A stretch of DNA of 44,185 nucleotides from an uncultured Erysipelotrichaceae bacterium (lineage in GTDB: Bacteria; Bacillota_I; Bacilli_A; RF39; UBA660). The stretch is taken from contig CADCFX010000010.1 of assembly GCA_902800945.1 (NCBI GenBank), positions 1 through 44,185 on the forward strand, in the 5' to 3' direction. Positions 24,273-33,198 of this stretch are shown here, piece by piece. A program made the translations under genes and the position numbers. Every line of letters begins with the position of its first letter. Within the stretch, counting starts at the first letter, position 1. The notes beneath the pieces were generated by a model. It had not been told where the DNA came from. It was given only the letters and a program-made list of their open reading frames with translations, and ran no database searches.

Positions 24273-24947
24273 TTATAGTATTTCTTTTACTATTCCTAAT
24301 ATTTCTTCTTGAATATCAAGAATATCTCTTAATTTATTGTTTTTGTCTACGCAATCTACCTTCTTATAATTATGTAGTTCTGCTAATTCAAGATAAGCAT
24401 GTTCCGCATTACGAATATGTAATGGACTTTTCTCATTTCCATCAGAAGCTCCCCTCCCTTTTAGAAGCTCTGATACTTTTTTATACGGAACATATAAGAA
24501 TATAGTAACATCTGGTTTTGGCAACTCTAGAAATCCATATTCCATATTTTCTAAGAATTTGTACATTTCCAGACGTTCTTCTTTGTCGAATAGTTTCCCA
24601 GCTTGATGCCCCATATTACTCTCAACATAACGATCTAAAACGACATCTATTCCTTCGTTTAAATAATCCAGAATTCTCTGTCTATTATATCTCCTATCAG
24701 CCGCATAATATAAAGCGGCTACTTTAGGATCAACTGCAGCTGGCCCTTCTTTAAAAAAGGATTCCCCCATGCCGGATCTACCCAAATATGGTCCTCCCAC
24801 AATTTTACCAGATGGTGTGTCGTAATCAGGGAAGCTAAGCCTTTCTATTTTACGACCTTGTTTTTTTAAATTCTGAACTAACAAAGATGTTTGTGTTTCT
24901 TTTCCAGAACAGTCCGTTCCTTCAATAACAATTATTTTCCCTTTCAT
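24273..24947 (-). CDS. tmk: Thymidylate kinase (dTMP kinase)
   Basis: Tmk phosphorylates dTMP to dTDP. The 224-aa product starts at the ATG at 24947 (GGTAGGGAT upstream), which directly precedes the P-loop: MKGKIIVIEGTDCSGKETQT. DRYVESNMGHQAGK near 100-113 is the DR(Y) dTMP-binding motif, and a LID-like segment (LKGRGASDGNEKSP) follows near 160. The P-loop reads GTDCSGKE, and the protein is a little longer than the usual 205-215 aa, as in a variant subgroup. It lies between ylxM and ffh. Confidence 0.9.
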   Translation of the reverse strand: MKGKIIVIEGTDCSGKETQTSLLVQNLKKQGRKIERLSFPDYDTPSGKIVGGPYLGRSGMGESFFKEGPAAVDPKVAALYYAADRRYNRQRILDYLNEGIDVVLDRYVESNMGHQAGKLFDKEERLEMYKFLENMEYGFLELPKPDVTIFLYVPYKKVSELLKGRGASDGNEKSPLHIRNAEHAYLELAELHNYKKVDCVDKNNKLRDILDIQEEILGIVKEIL

Positions 24948-25070
24948 TTTATCCCTACCTTTGAATAAGAATACCATACTTTTGTTTTTATTTAAAGTAA
25001 TGTGTAAATCTAAAATGTATAGTCTTTTTAGTTATATAACATCTCGCTTTTTAAATGTTTACATACATAT

Positions 25071-25093
25071 AAAAAGATACTAATTTAGTATCT
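25071..25093 (-). terminator. Terminator of ftsY-ylxM
   Basis: AGATACTA/TAGTATCT arms with a 3-base loop and a U-run on the minus strand, overlapping the end of ylxM. Confidence 0.85.
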
Positions 25094-25379
25094 CTGCTAT
25101 TCTTTTTTTTATTGAATCTATGTTTTCTTCTTTTAATAGATTTGATAGTTTTTTTCTTGTTTTATATATTTCTAAAATATTTTCAAAATTATCTAATTTT
25201 TCTAATATAGTTTTGACCATTTTGCCAACTGCACTTTTAGATATGTTGTTATTATCAGCTATTTCACTCAAAGATAAATCTTCTTGATAGTAATCGATAA
25301 ATACTTCTTTTTCTCTTTCGGTTAGCAGTTTGGAATAAATATCAAAAAGGTTATTATAATAAATAAATTTTTCTTCCAT
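25080..25379 (-). CDS. ylxM: YlxM-family helix-turn-helix protein of the SRP operon
   Basis: The 99-aa protein is a small sigma-70 region 4-like helix-turn-helix protein (LTEREKEVFIDYYQEDLSLS, then EIADNNNISKSAVGKMVKTI). The YlxM/p13 family is encoded with ftsY or ffh and is thought to modulate SRP assembly or expression. Its ATG overlaps the ftsY stop by one base (TAATG), so it is translationally coupled to ftsY. The usual order places ylxM just before ffh; here tmk comes next. Confidence 0.93.
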   Translation of the reverse strand: MEEKFIYYNNLFDIYSKLLTEREKEVFIDYYQEDLSLSEIADNNNISKSAVGKMVKTILEKLDNFENILEIYKTRKKLSNLLKEENIDSIKKRIAEILN

Positions 25380-26659
25380 TACATCATATCCTTAAATAAA
25401 CCATAGATATAGTTTTCTATATCAAATGGTTTTAAATCTTCCATTTTCTCACCTAAACCAATAAATTTTACTGGTATATTAACTTCTTCTTTTATGGCTA
25501 AAACTATTCCACCTTTAGCAGTTCCGTCTAGTTTTGTTAATACTATTCCGGTTATATTGGTTATTTCTTTGAAGCTTATTGCTTGACTTATACCGTTTTG
25601 ACCAGTAGTCGCATCAATAACCAATAGGGTTTCTTGTGGAGCGCCTGGAATATGCTTTTCAATTACTTTATTAATTTTTTCTAATTCTTTCATTAAATTA
25701 ACTTTATTTTGAAGGCGTCCAGCTGTATCTATTAATACTAAATCAGCTCCCTCTTCTTTGGCTTTAACCAAGCCATCATAAACTACACCGGCCGGATCTG
25801 TGTTTTCTTTTCCATAAAAACTTGCCCCTGTACGATTAGCCCATTCTTTTAACTGCTCTACCGCACCAGCTCTAAAAGTATCTCCGGCAATCATCATTAC
25901 AGACTTACCTTCTTCTATGTATTTATGAGCCATTTTAGCAATTGTTGTGGTTTTACCGACGCCATTTACGCCAACAAAGAGTAGTACAGTTGGCCCTTCT
26001 TCAGCCATATGTATTTTATCTGTTAACGATTCTCCTTCAACGTATATAATGAACAATTCATCTACTATTACTTCATTAAGATATTTAGTATCTGTTATTT
26101 TTTCTTCTTTTACTCTTTTCCTTAGTTTGTCAATAAACTTCATGACGGTATTAACACCAACGTCCGCATTTATTAATATTTCTTCTAATTCATCAAAATA
26201 TTCATCATCTACTTTTGTATATTTAATACCTAATAAGCTTAATTTTGAAACAAATTCTTTACGCGTTTTTTCAAGACCTTTATCATATTTTTCTATTTCT
26301 TTAGCTTCTTCTACTTTCTTTTTTTGTTCTTGTTCTTTTATGAATTCAGCCCATTCTTCATCTACTTCATCTTCTTCAGTATCATCTTCAACGAATTCTT
26401 CTACAGTTTCTTCATTTTCATCTTCTACTACTTCTTCACTTTCAGGGTTCTCTACCTCTTCAACATTATTGCTTTCGCTTGTTTCTTCAGCTTCAATATT
26501 TTCAGGTTCTTCAACTTCATTGTCACTGATAATCTCATTTAAGTCTTCAATTTCTTCTTTAATGTCTTCGACATTTTCAACTTCGTATTCTTCTTTTACT
26601 TCTTTAACTACTTCTTTTTTCTTAGTAATAATACTTTTTAATTTATCAAACAATCCCAT
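25379..26659 (-). CDS. ftsY: SRP receptor FtsY
   Basis: FtsY is the membrane-associated GTPase that receives the SRP-ribosome complex. The 426-aa product has a highly acidic, low-complexity A domain (residues about 15-110, Glu/Asp/Val), then the NG domain with GVNGVGKTTTIAKMA near 228-242, DTFRAGAVEQL, DTAGRLQNK, TKLDGTAKGG and a final GLGEKMEDLKPFD. The A domain mediates membrane association. The GTPase core matches Ffh in the same window. The plus-strand reading frame opposite the acidic region (25947-26708) is a codon shadow, not a gene. Confidence 0.97.
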   Translation of the reverse strand: MGLFDKLKSIITKKKEVVKEVKEEYEVENVEDIKEEIEDLNEIISDNEVEEPENIEAEETSESNNVEEVENPESEEVVEDENEETVEEFVEDDTEEDEVDEEWAEFIKEQEQKKKVEEAKEIEKYDKGLEKTRKEFVSKLSLLGIKYTKVDDEYFDELEEILINADVGVNTVMKFIDKLRKRVKEEKITDTKYLNEVIVDELFIIYVEGESLTDKIHMAEEGPTVLLFVGVNGVGKTTTIAKMAHKYIEEGKSVMMIAGDTFRAGAVEQLKEWANRTGASFYGKENTDPAGVVYDGLVKAKEEGADLVLIDTAGRLQNKVNLMKELEKINKVIEKHIPGAPQETLLVIDATTGQNGISQAISFKEITNITGIVLTKLDGTAKGGIVLAIKEEVNIPVKFIGLGEKMEDLKPFDIENYIYGLFKDMM

Positions 26660-26683
26660 TATATCTCTTCTTTCTTCTTGTAT

Positions 26684-26692
26684 ATCTTATCA
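26684..26692 (-). promoter_or_regulatory. Extended -10 promoter of ftsY-ylxM
   Basis: TGATAAGAT on the minus strand lies 24 bases upstream of the ftsY ATG, just downstream of a terminator. Confidence 0.5.
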
Positions 26693-26713
26693 TATCTCAG
26701 AGTTTTAAAAAAG

Positions 26714-26738
26714 AAAAAAGTTCTTGACGAACTTTTTT
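26714..26738 (-). terminator. Terminator after the large prepilin gene
   Basis: AAAAAAGTTC/GAACTTTTTT arms with a TTGAC loop, ending the gene at 26764 and preceding the ftsY promoter. Confidence 0.85.
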
Positions 26739-26763
26739 ATAAATAAGTATTTTTTTATTGTTA

Positions 26764-28953
26764 TTAACCACCAATCCAATAACATCCAGGGGGGCAACTC
26801 TTAATAGTAACTGATTTATCAGTATTTATTACAAGTCTATTAGCATTTATTATTTCTTCCTTATGTTTTTTAAATAATTCCTTTTCTTTTCCCTGATCAA
26901 CATATTCGTTACACATTGTGGTTATTTGATACACTGTTAAATAGCTCTTATTATTAGCTTTATCTGTTGAGACATAAGTATGTTTAGCAAGGATTGGACA
27001 AAAACTAATTCGTTGATTACAGTTGCAGTATTTATCGTTATAACCTATTCGTTTAGTTTCAGAATCTAGATTTCCTGATAAGGTATCATTAGGATATGAT
27101 GGCTGGAATCCGCCAATAGCTGAGTTTTTAATAACAACACAATTCCTAGAGTGAGTACTAGTTTCGGATGAACAAGATACATCTTGACTGACTATACCGT
27201 TGGCTTGATTGTAATCAAGCGAGTCTGTCCAACAACTTGGATACATAGGATGACAATTCCCATATTTATTTATATATAGACCGCTGCTTAGCTTTAGTTC
27301 TGTATTAATATACGGAGCCTCTCGTGGGGTTTTATCTATTTTAATTGTCTTATCGCAAGAGTTTTCTCCTCCAGCATTTTTCACATAACCATATATAGTT
27401 ATTCCAGACGCTGGAGTTTCAGTATCTAAAGTATAGGTCGTCTCTTTATTCGTAGAACCTTGTGTTTGAGCTAAACCATACTCAGTTGGAGACGAAGTGG
27501 TTGTCATTGTTATTTTAACATCCTTATTATTCCATCCGTATTCGTTAGGCCCTGGGGTCGCCGATAAGGAACAGGTTGGTATTTTCACCCAATTAGCAGT
27601 GTATTTTCTATCGCCGGTACTACCTTTGGAAACCGTAACGTTTTTTGTTGGTTCTGACAATCCCGGTCCTGTCCAACCAATAAAGCCATATTCCGCCCTG
27701 GTCGGGTTATTTAAAGTAAAGGCCTCTGATTCGATATCGTAACTTGATGGATTAGTTTTTCCAGGTTCAAGCACTCCGCCTGCTAAGTCATATGTAATAT
27801 TATAAACGTGTTTTTCCCAGTTGGCTACAATAGTATGGTCTGTTTTTTGATCGACCTTTGTTGAATTTTCTATTATTATTGAACCATCTTTATACCAAGA
27901 GGTAAAATCATATCCTAGTTTTGTTGGAGTACAAAGGTCCTCTTGCGCGTTGTTCTGATTTTTACCATAGGTATTAGTATACACTACTATCTTTTTGGCT
28001 GGACAGCTATCTTCATCTCCAGTATTAACATCATATGACACTTGAACTGTTGGCAAGAAAGCGTATGGTCCAGCAATCATGTCAGAAGTTTTATTATTCT
28101 TATTATCTAACTCTGTTCCGCCTTTTATCCATAAATATCTGGTTTCATCTACTGTTTCTACTAATATTTCTGCACTAGCATTTTTATCACTGTTGTTCAA
28201 AAATTGCAGTTCACTATAAGACGTAGGTTTTTTTCTTTTATCTTTTGACCAACCATACTGCATTGTAAAGTTTTGCTTTAGTTTAGTACTTTCTGTATTA
28301 ACTATTATTTTAATTCTTTTAGAAAAAGACATGTTTAAATTGCTTGGTGGATTAATAGTGATTACTGGTCCGCTATCTGAGGTTCTATCACTTTTACAAA
28401 CACCTGGTTCTTGAATGCTTTCTAAAATACCAGAAGCGTTTTTAGCGTTGCCTTTTTTATAAACGATAATAACTGATGATTTATCACACATTTCATTATC
28501 ATCGCTTAGTAATCCATTTTCTATTAATTCTCCTACTGTTACCAATTTATAACAAGAACGATTACTTACGTTAATGAAAGAATCTAGTTCATATTTGTTA
28601 GCGGGATCGCTATTGCTATTAATCGTATAATTCTTAAATAATTGATAATCATTTTCACTAGCAATATCTTGGAATTTTTCTTTCAAAAAATTATTAACGT
28701 CTTCAACGTTCTTCTGGCTTATAACTATATTAGCGTCAGAACTATTTTTACACGAAGGTAAATAAGTTGTTTCTTCCTTCGAATAAAACGTCAAAGAAGC
28801 ATCATGAACATTTTGTTCCGCCGTATAAGCAAGTCGTTGCTTTTGATTATGTAATATTGTAAATACTCCTATCCCGGCAAATACTGCTAGGGCAGTGACA
28901 ATAACTATAACTATTAATAGTTCTACGATGGTAAAGCCTTTATTTCTTTTCAT
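26764..28953 (-). CDS. Large type IV prepilin-like surface protein with InlB-type repeats
   Basis: The 729-aa product starts MKRNKGFTIVELLIVIVIVT, a textbook prepilin peptidase site (Gly-Phe-Thr, Glu at +5) and transmembrane helix. Residues about 40-200 form the pilin-like domain with several cysteines. The middle has two tandem InlB/Listeria-Bacteroides-type repeats, about 310-385 (GYDFTSWYKDGSIIIE, ending HTIVANWEKH) and about 385-455 (YNITYDLAGGVLEPGK, then YGFIGWTGPG, ending RKYTANWVKI), and the C-terminal 270 residues are rich in Cys, Tyr and Asn. A prepilin start fused to adhesin-like repeats points to a large pilus-tip or surface adhesin. No other pilus gene lies beside it. Confidence 0.88.
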   Translation of the reverse strand: MKRNKGFTIVELLIVIVIVTALAVFAGIGVFTILHNQKQRLAYTAEQNVHDASLTFYSKEETTYLPSCKNSSDANIVISQKNVEDVNNFLKEKFQDIASENDYQLFKNYTINSNSDPANKYELDSFINVSNRSCYKLVTVGELIENGLLSDDNEMCDKSSVIIVYKKGNAKNASGILESIQEPGVCKSDRTSDSGPVITINPPSNLNMSFSKRIKIIVNTESTKLKQNFTMQYGWSKDKRKKPTSYSELQFLNNSDKNASAEILVETVDETRYLWIKGGTELDNKNNKTSDMIAGPYAFLPTVQVSYDVNTGDEDSCPAKKIVVYTNTYGKNQNNAQEDLCTPTKLGYDFTSWYKDGSIIIENSTKVDQKTDHTIVANWEKHVYNITYDLAGGVLEPGKTNPSSYDIESEAFTLNNPTRAEYGFIGWTGPGLSEPTKNVTVSKGSTGDRKYTANWVKIPTCSLSATPGPNEYGWNNKDVKITMTTTSSPTEYGLAQTQGSTNKETTYTLDTETPASGITIYGYVKNAGGENSCDKTIKIDKTPREAPYINTELKLSSGLYINKYGNCHPMYPSCWTDSLDYNQANGIVSQDVSCSSETSTHSRNCVVIKNSAIGGFQPSYPNDTLSGNLDSETKRIGYNDKYCNCNQRISFCPILAKHTYVSTDKANNKSYLTVYQITTMCNEYVDQGKEKELFKKHKEEIINANRLVINTDKSVTIKSCPPGCYWIGG

Positions 28954-28974
28954 ATCATCACCTATGTTGATATT

Positions 28975-29003
28975 ATTATAACATTATTCGCGATTTTTTT
29001 AAA
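28975..29003 (-). promoter_or_regulatory. Extended -10 promoter of the large prepilin gene
   Basis: TGTTATAAT on the minus strand (TATAAT at 28975-28980) with a weak TTTAAA 17 bases upstream. Confidence 0.6.
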
Positions 29004-29066
29004 TGTAATTATATTATTCAAATATAATAATACTAATTATTCAGTATTATTTATGATGATAAGATG

Positions 29067-29090
29067 AAAAAAGTTGAGTTTACCTCAACT
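29067..29090 (-). terminator. Terminator of the 259-aa Cys-motif protein gene
   Basis: AGTTGAG/CTCAACT arms with a 5-base loop and a U-run on the minus strand. Confidence 0.85.
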
Positions 29091-29092
29091 AT

Positions 29093-29872
29093 CTACGTCA
29101 TTCCTGCACAATTGTTTTCTTTATCTTTTTTTATCATTTTTGTTTCTATAGAATTATCTTCAATTACTGCTCTATATACTTTATATTCTCTATATTCATT
29201 ATTTATGCATTCATTAGAAAACTCAGTATATTCAAATCCTTTATCTAATACATATTGATTTTGTTTTAGGCCCTCAAAAGAATTAATCTTGTTTAGTTTG
29301 TTGTCAAAATATACTCTGTTTTTGAGTGAAGCTTGGTTCATATCATCGTAATATTCTATTCCAATCATTCCGTTATCTAGAACAAAAACCTTTTCTACAA
29401 TAAGCGATGTATTAAATATAGTTTTACCATCTACTATTACTTTTCCATCATTATTTTTTCTAGTATATTTAACTGTGTATTGATAAGTTCCACTAATCAT
29501 ATCTAAAGAATCTGTAACAAAGTCTTCGTCTTTCACATCTATTATTAGAATATCTGCAGTAGTTTCTGGACCTGTTCCACAGCAAATACCACCATCTGCA
29601 TCACAAACAGCGCAACCATTATGTTGGTTTTCTTTTTTTGTTACTTCATAAGTATTATTTTCAGGTTTTTCTTCTTTTTCTTCATTTTCTTCGGCTTCTT
29701 TACTTTCTTCCTTATTAGGTTCCTTATCGGTATTCTTTTCTCCTATTTTTGTGTTATCTAAAACCCTTTGATCCGCATCTTTTTTTATTGCCATAATACC
29801 GATTATAACTGATAGAACAAGGATTATTAATAATAAGAAGTAAATAATTATATTCTTAGATTTGTCTTCCAT
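29093..29872 (-). CDS. Membrane-anchored protein with Cys cluster, unknown
   Basis: The 259-aa product has an N-terminal membrane anchor (IIIYFLLLIILVLSVIIGIM, about 8-27), a charged, low-complexity spacer (about 35-75, Glu/Lys/Asn) and a cluster CAVCDADGGICCG (cysteines near 87, 90, 97, 98). A beta-rich soluble domain follows and the C-terminus carries another cysteine (NCAGMT). By topology it faces outside. The cysteine cluster could form disulfides or bind metal; neither is proven. It is divergent from rnj. Function unknown. Confidence 0.8.
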   Translation of the reverse strand: MEDKSKNIIIYFLLLIILVLSVIIGIMAIKKDADQRVLDNTKIGEKNTDKEPNKEESKEAEENEEKEEKPENNTYEVTKKENQHNGCAVCDADGGICCGTGPETTADILIIDVKDEDFVTDSLDMISGTYQYTVKYTRKNNDGKVIVDGKTIFNTSLIVEKVFVLDNGMIGIEYYDDMNQASLKNRVYFDNKLNKINSFEGLKQNQYVLDKGFEYTEFSNECINNEYREYKVYRAVIEDNSIETKMIKKDKENNCAGMT

Positions 29873-29906
29873 TTTTTCACCTCCATTCCAATTATCTATA
29901 TGTATT

Positions 29907-29915
29907 ATTATAACA
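29907..29915 (-). promoter_or_regulatory. Extended -10 promoter of the Cys-motif protein gene
   Basis: TGTTATAAT on the minus strand lies 34 bases upstream of the ATG at 29872, which has GGAGGTGA. Confidence 0.55.
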
Positions 29916-29941
29916 TTTAGTGGTAAATAGGTAATAAAAAA

Positions 29942-29971
29942 TTAGACTTTTTTATGATTTTATAGTATAAT
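29942..29971 (+). promoter_or_regulatory. Promoter of rnj
   Basis: TTAGAC (29942-29947) and a perfect TATAAT (29966-29971) are separated by 18 bases on the plus strand. Confidence 0.65.
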
Positions 29972-30021
29972 TGAAAAAGCGAAGAACTGTACTTTTTATT
30001 TTTTTGAAAGGAAGATTATTA

Positions 30022-31704
30022 ATGAAAAAAGATGATGGATTTACATCTGTCATTGCTTTGGGTGGACTTGGAGAAGTTGGTAAGAATATGTATGTATTCA
30101 CCCATAAAAGTGAAATATTCATAATTGATGCCGGGGTTATGTTCCCTGAAAGTGACTTGTTAGGAATCGATTATGTTATTCAAGATGTAACTTATTTAAA
30201 ACAAAATGAAAATAAAATAAAAGGTTTAATTATTACACATGGTCATGAAGATCATATTGGTGGGATATCATTTCTTTTACAGAATGTAAAAATTCCTGTT
30301 ATATATGCTGCTAAGACCTCTATTGGTCTAATAAAAAGGAAGTTAGAAGATAGGCAAATAGCTTATAATAATTTAGAAGAGATTAACGAGGATAGTGTTA
30401 TAAGCACGAAACATTTCAAAGTAGAATTTATTACTGCTACGCACTCAATACCAGATAGTTATTGTATAGTTCTTCACACTCCAAACGGAACAATAGTTTC
30501 AACGGGAGATTTTAAGTTTGATTTGACTCCGATTGGACCAATGGCTGATCTACAGAAGATGGCCAAGTTTGGAGCTAAGGGTGTCAAGTTATTAATGAGT
30601 GATAGTACTAATGCTTTATCGCCTGGATTCTCAAATTCAGAAAGCGTCGTTGATGATGCTTTAGCTGATATTATAAACGGATATAATGGAAGAATTATAA
30701 TTGCAACGTTTGCTTCTAATATATTTAGAGTTAAACATATTGTAGAAACTTGCAGAAAGAATAATAGAAAAATACTAGTGTTTGGTAGAAGTATGGAAAA
30801 TACTACTCAAGCCGCTATAGATAATGGTTTAATTACCGACAAGTCGGTATTTATAGATAATAATACCGCTAAAAACTTGAAGAAAAATGAAATATGTATT
30901 TTATGTACAGGTTCACAAGGCGAACCTTTAGCGGCTTTATCTAGAATAGCGCAAGGAACTCATAAGCAGATTTCTTTACAGCCGGATGATTTGGTTGTAT
31001 TTAGTTCTAATCCTATTCCAGGAAATGCTGCTAGTATTAACAGAGTCATAAATAAATTATATTTAAAGGGTGTGCGTGTTGTTACTAATTCAGAGTTTTC
31101 TGATATACATACTTCTGGCCATGCAAAACAAGATGAGCTAAAGTTGATGTTAAGACTTATTAAACCAGAATATTTTATGCCAATGCATGGTGAATATAGG
31201 ATGCTTAAAAAGCATGCCGAACTTGCTGAAAGTTGTGGAATTCCTCTTAGCAGAAGTTTTATAATGTCGAATGGGGACTCTCTGATTCTAGATAATAATG
31301 GTGTTCACAGAGGACCTAGTGTTCAAGCTGGAGACGTTTATGTTGACGGTTCGCGCATTGGAGAAGTTGGATCGGTTGTTATTAAGGACAGGAAATTGAT
31401 GAGTAAAGATGGTATACTTATTACTATTTTAAATATTAATCCTTTAACCAGAAAACTTCTAATTAAGCCAAATGTTACTACAAGAGGATTTGTTTTGGTT
31501 AATGAAAATGAAGAATTAATAAGTAAGATTGAAAGAAAGATATCAGAGGTAGCTAATAAGGCATTACAAAGTGGTCCTTATAGTTACACGGACTTACGAA
31601 ATCAAATAATACTAGAATTGCATCCATATATTAGTGGTTTGACTGGCAGACATCCAATTGTTTTGCCTGTAATTATGGAAGTGCGAGAAAGTAAAAGCAT
31701 ATAA
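30022..31704 (+). CDS. rnj: Ribonuclease J (metallo-beta-lactamase RNase)
   Basis: RNase J is a 5'-to-3' exo- and endoribonuclease used in Gram-positive mRNA turnover and 16S rRNA processing. The 560-aa product starts at the ATG at 30022, preceded by AAAGGAAG; 17 earlier codons are leader. The metallo-beta-lactamase motif is ITHGHEDHIGG (His, His, Asp, His near 73-78), with TATHSIPDSYCIV and STGDFKFDLTP downstream. The beta-CASP domain is represented by GSQGEP and SGHAKQDELK, and the C-terminal domain is present. RNase J1 and J2 cannot be separated safely here; all catalytic residues are present, which favours a J1-like active enzyme. Confidence 0.95.
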   Translation: MKKDDGFTSVIALGGLGEVGKNMYVFTHKSEIFIIDAGVMFPESDLLGIDYVIQDVTYLKQNENKIKGLIITHGHEDHIGGISFLLQNVKIPVIYAAKTSIGLIKRKLEDRQIAYNNLEEINEDSVISTKHFKVEFITATHSIPDSYCIVLHTPNGTIVSTGDFKFDLTPIGPMADLQKMAKFGAKGVKLLMSDSTNALSPGFSNSESVVDDALADIINGYNGRIIIATFASNIFRVKHIVETCRKNNRKILVFGRSMENTTQAAIDNGLITDKSVFIDNNTAKNLKKNEICILCTGSQGEPLAALSRIAQGTHKQISLQPDDLVVFSSNPIPGNAASINRVINKLYLKGVRVVTNSEFSDIHTSGHAKQDELKLMLRLIKPEYFMPMHGEYRMLKKHAELAESCGIPLSRSFIMSNGDSLILDNNGVHRGPSVQAGDVYVDGSRIGEVGSVVIKDRKLMSKDGILITILNINPLTRKLLIKPNVTTRGFVLVNENEELISKIERKISEVANKALQSGPYSYTDLRNQIILELHPYISGLTGRHPIVLPVIMEVRESKSI

Positions 31705-31730
31705 AAAGACCTTTGAAAAGAGGTCTTTTT
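31703..31730. terminator. Bidirectional terminator between rnj and the peptidase-like gene
   Basis: AAAAAGACCT/AGGTCTTTTT arms with an 8-base loop lie between convergent genes and overlap both stop regions. Confidence 0.9.
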
Positions 31731-33096
31731 AATTTGCTGATAATTCTTTTATTCTTACTGCTGTCCAACCAGCATATCCATGAAGACTTGCCGGGCGTTC
31801 TCCTTTAGCACTAAACGTCCACTTATAATTCCGATTTGTTTGTTGGTAGCTACCCCCATCATAAACTGTAACAATGCCTGTTTCAGCATCTATTTCGCCG
31901 ATAAAGGCAACGTGTTTCCATCCATTCCAGGTGTTGCGATCTGTAGGATCAACTGGTACTGCGAAGAAATGTAGTATGTCGCCAACTCTTAAATCACATG
32001 GTTTCGTAATTATTTTTCCGTATTGGGCCTGTTTATCAAACTCTGTGCTTTCTTGGTATTCAGGAGTTCCATCTTTTCTGGTCCCATCTCTAAAGATACC
32101 TGCTTTCCAATAGACCATGTCAACGGACCAATTACAATTAGTTGTCATATTATCACCTTTTAGAAGTGCATCAAAGTCTCTTCTCGGTTCTGATAAACCG
32201 TGGGTTTCATATCTAAAATCTCCTGGATAAAAAGCGTCCGAGCTTCCTGTTGGATAGTCAAGTTGATCTTCTCTTTCATGTTTAATTGCATTAAGCAATT
32301 GACTATACCATAAACAGCCCCCACCCCATTTACAATACTTTGAATTCTCTCCTCCTGTACCATTAAAGTAATCAAAGCCATACATCGTCATATAGCCAAA
32401 GACGTATTCAGAAGCTTGTTGTAAATCACTATAACTTTCGCCTTTCCAAGTTTTTCCATAATACTTCTTATATATACTACCCAGCTTTTTTGCATAGGCT
32501 TTATGGCCGTCCCTGGTTAAAAAACCTTTTTGACTATCTATAAATTGGTGATAGTTTTCATAAGTGAAGTCATTTAAGTGTTGTTCAACAATTTTTAAAT
32601 TAGTAGAAGAAAACTGAGCCGGAACAGAACCGTTTCCTTTATAGGAAAAATCCAGTGGCTGGGATCCATTAAGCCCCATATCACAAGTGTCCAAACTACC
32701 TTCAATTACTTGATCTTCAAATTTTTTTATTTCTTCTTTAACCGAATTATCATATGCTACAACAAATTCATTACAGATCTCACTGTCAGGAGCTTTAATG
32801 CAAGCTTCACAGGCTGCAAATTCTTCTTTACCTCCAGTATTAACGGTCAGATTTATCAAGTTAATTATGATGGTAGGAATAAGGAGAACGACAATTGCGG
32901 CAGCTATTTTTTTGCCGATACCGAACGCGGCTTTAAAGGCCTGATCAGCGGTTCCTTTTATTAGTACATTCCAAATCGTAAAAGTTGAGGTAATTATAAC
33001 TATTAGACCAACAGCTAGTTTTAGAATATATAATAATAAGCCAATATATTTCCATGCTCTTATTGTGTTTTCACATATTTCTAATGTTAATAACAT
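31729..33096 (-). CDS. Membrane protein with C-terminal cysteine-peptidase-like domain
   Basis: The 455-aa product starts at the ATG at 33096 (GGTGATAATT before it). Two membrane helices occupy the N-terminus (GLLLYILKLAVGLIVIITST, about 19-38; about 64-84), an arrangement like VirB2/T4SS-type small membrane proteins. Residues about 95-140 hold CEAC and a few other cysteines. The C-terminal domain looks like an NlpC/P60- or CHAP-type fold: TTNCNWSVDMVYWKAG (Cys near 321), DLRVGDILHFFAV, WKHVAFIGEI (His near 395) and VTVYDGGSYQ (Asp near 413). I infer a cell-wall hydrolase. The exact family and the membrane fusion need a profile search. Confidence 0.75.
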   Translation of the reverse strand: MLLTLEICENTIRAWKYIGLLLYILKLAVGLIVIITSTFTIWNVLIKGTADQAFKAAFGIGKKIAAAIVVLLIPTIIINLINLTVNTGGKEEFAACEACIKAPDSEICNEFVVAYDNSVKEEIKKFEDQVIEGSLDTCDMGLNGSQPLDFSYKGNGSVPAQFSSTNLKIVEQHLNDFTYENYHQFIDSQKGFLTRDGHKAYAKKLGSIYKKYYGKTWKGESYSDLQQASEYVFGYMTMYGFDYFNGTGGENSKYCKWGGGCLWYSQLLNAIKHEREDQLDYPTGSSDAFYPGDFRYETHGLSEPRRDFDALLKGDNMTTNCNWSVDMVYWKAGIFRDGTRKDGTPEYQESTEFDKQAQYGKIITKPCDLRVGDILHFFAVPVDPTDRNTWNGWKHVAFIGEIDAETGIVTVYDGGSYQQTNRNYKWTFSAKGERPASLHGYAGWTAVRIKELSAN

Positions 33097-33165
33097 AATT
33101 ATCACCTATATCTTTTATATTTTATCATACGATAAACTAATCATACAATATGAAAAAAGCTAAGC

Positions 33166-33198
33166 AAAAAAAAACATGTTGCCCTGTCTAAACAACAT
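33166..33198 (-). terminator. Terminator at the end of the candidate RNA
   Basis: ATGTTG (33176-33181) pairs with CAACAT (33193-33198) around an 11-base loop, followed by nine U in the minus-strand RNA. Confidence 0.8.

Noticed and set aside
25947-26708. Long Ser-rich plus-strand reading frame opposite ftsY
   Set aside because: It mirrors the acidic low-complexity region of FtsY on the other strand and has no ribosome binding site; a shadow frame.
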